A stretch of 64,000 bases of DNA from Pirellulales bacterium. GTDB lineage: Bacteria > Planctomycetota > Planctomycetia > Pirellulales > JADZDJ01. The position numbers were made by a program, and so were the translations under genes. The stretch spans positions 1 to 64,000 of the forward strand of contig DASRSD010000183.1 of the NCBI GenBank assembly GCA_035656635.1, given 5' to 3'. Within the stretch, counting starts at the first letter, position 1, and each line of letters opens with the position of its first letter. A model generated the notes under the pieces. It saw only the letters and a list, made by a program, of their open reading frames with translations, was not told where the DNA came from and searched no databases. Positions 62,371 through 64,000 of this stretch are shown one piece after another.

Positions 62371-62400
62371 AGCATACCGGCAAAAGGGGTGGATAGTCAA
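62371..62400 (-). promoter_or_regulatory. Sigma70-type promoter TTGACT-N18-TATGCT
   Basis: Minus strand -35 TTGACT (complement of 62395-62400), 18-base spacer, -10 TATGCT (complement of 62371-62376), about 108 bases before the CBS gene ATG. Confidence 0.6.
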
Positions 62401-62503
62401 AGTGAAATTTTTTGATTGGGCAAGTTTTTGCGAGAGAGGTGATTCTCAGATAAGACTGTGAAAAAAATCACGAGAAGGAGATGAGTTTTGAGGGTCGGGA
62501 TAA

Positions 62504-62585
62504 CTCGCGCAGAGACGCAGAGAATGCAGAGGATATATTGTTTCGAGCACTTTCTCTCCTCTGCAATCTCCGTGTCTCTGCGCGA
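62504..62585. repeat. Palindromic CGCGCAGAGACGCAGAG repeat
   Basis: 29-base arms at 62504-62532 and 62557-62585 match in inverted orientation at 26 of 29 positions. A single half-copy (CTCTGCGCCTCCGCGTCTCTG) lies at about 54238-54258. Confidence 0.8.
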
Positions 62586-62590
62586 GAACT

Positions 62591-62989
62591 TTATGCATTG
62601 TCGCTCGGATGGATTGTCCGGATGACCAAACGCACGTCGCCAATCGGACTGCCCAGCGGTTGATGGGGGTCGACAACATAAACCGAAGCCGAGGCCGGGG
62701 GCTGTGGAAGTTGAGAATGCTTGTCAACTTCCACCAGTAACTCATTGGCCGGCTTAAGCAGCGAGGTAACTTCTGCACTGAAGAATTGCCCTGCGGTCAG
62801 CGGGGCTAACCGCGTGCCATTGAGCGAAGCTTCGCCTGAAAAAATTGCCCGATCGATCTCCAGCGAAACCCGCTCCCAGGTGTCCAATGCCGCTGGGGAA
62901 TTAAACCGGCGGCGAAAGAGGACGCGATCTGGCGTTGGCCCAGGAAGCTCATCCCATGGATGCTGCAGACGGATGGGATGAGGAATCAT
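62591..62989 (-). CDS. Stand-alone sugar-binding-like domain (glycoside hydrolase family 2 type)
   Basis: 132 residues from ATG 62989. HPWDELPGPTPDRVLFRRRF, WERVSLEIDRAIFSGEASLNG and FSAEVTSLLKPANELLVEVD follow the jelly-roll domain that precedes catalytic domains in GH2 beta-galactosidases. No catalytic domain is attached, so it may bind carbohydrate or be a domain remnant. It has no signal peptide. Confidence 0.55.
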   Translation of the reverse strand: MIPHPIRLQHPWDELPGPTPDRVLFRRRFNSPAALDTWERVSLEIDRAIFSGEASLNGTRLAPLTAGQFFSAEVTSLLKPANELLVEVDKHSQLPQPPASASVYVVDPHQPLGSPIGDVRLVIRTIHPSDNA

Positions 62990-63082
62990 GGAACGGTGGG
63001 CGGAAGGCAGTATGCGGTAAGCGGTGAGCAAACAATCGCAATGTACTGCTGTAACTGCCGGCTGCCTACAGCATACCGCGTA

Positions 63083-64000
63083 CTACTCTGGCACAAACGA
63101 TTCGACGATGCTCATTTCGTGCGTTTGCCGGCTGTCGGGCTCGTAGCAACGGATGGTGATTTTCACGCCCCGCAGCGGCACCGGATAAGGGGGCGAGGTT
63201 TCCGTATTGTTTGCAAAATCTTGGAAGCCAGAGAGGGCCTGATCGGGACCATTCGTGTTGTCGGTGAGGGGTGGCGGCAGCAATTTATCCTGATCTAGCC
63301 CATCGTGTTCGTAATGAGTGGTCCAAACATCAAATGTGGCAGGAGTGTAGCCGTTGCCTTGATAATCTGGCGGCGAGGTTTGGGGCGAGGTTGGGTTGGG
63401 TGAAGTATCAAACATCCAAGTCTTGGTGAAATCGGTGGGAGTACTCGTGGTGGCCACAAGTTGCGATTTAGGATGGCCGGTCGAATAGAACGGGCTCATC
63501 GTCAAATTGGTATTGGCCACTGTGTTCCAGGGCGCCGAAACCGCGCTGCCATCCCAGGCGTCTCCGTGCCAATTCAAATCGACAAACGAGCCAATGCTGT
63601 CGGGCACTCGAGCTCCCACGGGGGTGCCCGGGAGATAGGGGAACCCAGGATCGCTTGGAGCGACGCTCACTTGATTGGCCGAACTGCCTTGCACATACAC
63701 CGGCGCGGTGGGGTCCCACATTTGCACATCAAACGAGACGACATTCGTGAGTACCACGTCCTGGCCGTAACGCGACTTACTTGTGTCGACGCTGTAATTT
63801 CCGTTCGATAAAGAACCGCCGAAGGGAACTAAATACCACGGGCAAACGCGGTGTGGAAAGCCGTTCGACAACACCGCATTATTGATGAATGCATGGCCAT
63901 AGCGGCATTCACGATTGGTCAGGTCGGACAACGTGTTGGCCACAAATTTGCCTTGCGCCAGATCGTAATGTGCGGAAATATCGTTGTTGGTGTAGAAGTC
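63083..64000 (-). CDS. Pseudopilin-like protein, 5' end cut by window edge
   Basis: The frame is open to the right edge (NNDISAHYDLAQGKFVANTL near the edge), so the N-terminus is missing; about 305 residues are visible. The end PVPLRGVKITIRCYEPDSRQ and the middle (FDVQMWDPTAPVYVQG) resemble minor pseudopilins of planctomycete type II secretion/pilus systems. A prepilin leader would have to lie beyond the edge, so this remains unconfirmed. Confidence 0.55.
   Translation of the reverse strand, partial: DFYTNNDISAHYDLAQGKFVANTLSDLTNRECRYGHAFINNAVLSNGFPHRVCPWYLVPFGGSLSNGNYSVDTSKSRYGQDVVLTNVVSFDVQMWDPTAPVYVQGSSANQVSVAPSDPGFPYLPGTPVGARVPDSIGSFVDLNWHGDAWDGSAVSAPWNTVANTNLTMSPFYSTGHPKSQLVATTSTPTDFTKTWMFDTSPNPTSPQTSPPDYQGNGYTPATFDVWTTHYEHDGLDQDKLLPPPLTDNTNGPDQALSGFQDFANNTETSPPYPVPLRGVKITIRCYEPDSRQTHEMSIVESFVPE

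Larger units (their letters stand above)
62264..62590. other. Intergenic region with promoter and palindrome
   Basis: 327 bases with the CBS-gene promoter at 62371-62400 and a 29-base-arm dyad at 62504-62585. Nothing else seen. Confidence 0.6.

Overview
The window looks like chromosome of a Planctomycetota bacterium, most likely Pirellulales. Reasons: a squalene/hopanoid module (HpnC, HpnD, HpnE and an HpnG-like phosphorylase), lipid A synthesis (LpxB), several PQQ-type beta-propeller proteins, an excisionase-type HTH fused to a receiver domain, a very large FHA coiled-coil protein, frequent GTG/TTG starts and starts without Shine-Dalgarno, and many short dyad-symmetric intergenic repeats. 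No phage, IS transposase, CRISPR array, rRNA or tRNA was seen. The taxonomic call is inference from gene content.

Layout. 1-2.4 kb: two-component pair (histidine kinase cut by the left edge, HTH-receiver regulator with a near-consensus promoter and a ~270-nt leader). 2.4-6.3 kb: mnmG, a glycine-zipper stress protein and a RecA/KaiC-type ATPase, all minus strand. 6.8-16.9 kb: a small conserved-looking protein, two PQQ-type propeller proteins, an alpha/beta hydrolase, a three-enzyme set (LuxE/PaaK-like acyl-activating enzyme, aldehyde dehydrogenase, Fe-alcohol dehydrogenase) interrupted by a four-helix-bundle gene, a GxxExxY protein with a truncated copy of itself, and a Tat-exported NHL protein. 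17.0-21.8 kb: radical SAM enzyme, polyprenyl synthase, chorismate-lyase-like protein, GT4 glycosyltransferase. 21.8-28.3 kb: toxin-antitoxin-like pair, RRM protein, ribosomal protein S18, thioesterase, deaminase and the queuosine genes queF/queC/queE. 28.4-35.2 kb: ten-TM duplicated membrane protein, ABC exporter-like permease with its ATPase, TIM-barrel isomerase. 35.2-39.6 kb: 1453-residue FHA coiled-coil membrane protein. 40.3-47.1 kb: DksA-type zinc finger, HtrA-type protease, small secreted protein, nucleoside hydrolase, truncated molybdopterin-fold protein, FHA-GAF-sigma54 activator. 47.2-56.5 kb: CbiX, C-terminal processing protease, FabZ-like dehydratase, rhomboid, trmB, second toxin-antitoxin-like pair, GT2, lpxB. 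56.6-61.7 kb: hpnG-like gene facing hpnC-D-E, then ispH. 61.8-64 kb: CBS protein, a stand-alone sugar-binding-like domain, and a pseudopilin-like protein cut by the right edge.

Functional themes: isoprenoid supply and squalene formation (ispH, polyprenyl synthase, hpnCDE), tRNA modification (mnmG, queC/E/F, trmB), envelope quality control (HtrA, Prc, rhomboid) and an apparent acid-to-aldehyde-to-alcohol reduction set.

The most unusual aspect is the repeat population. At least seven unrelated families of short, often palindromic repeats occupy the spacers. Several copies lie in frame inside protein genes (mnmG, queE, cbiX twice, and the signal peptide of a propeller lipoprotein). One 134-bp element with imperfect terminal inverted repeats occurs twice, 131/134 identical, 19 kb apart. 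Inverted copies of another family flank the four-helix-bundle gene that splits the reductive operon.
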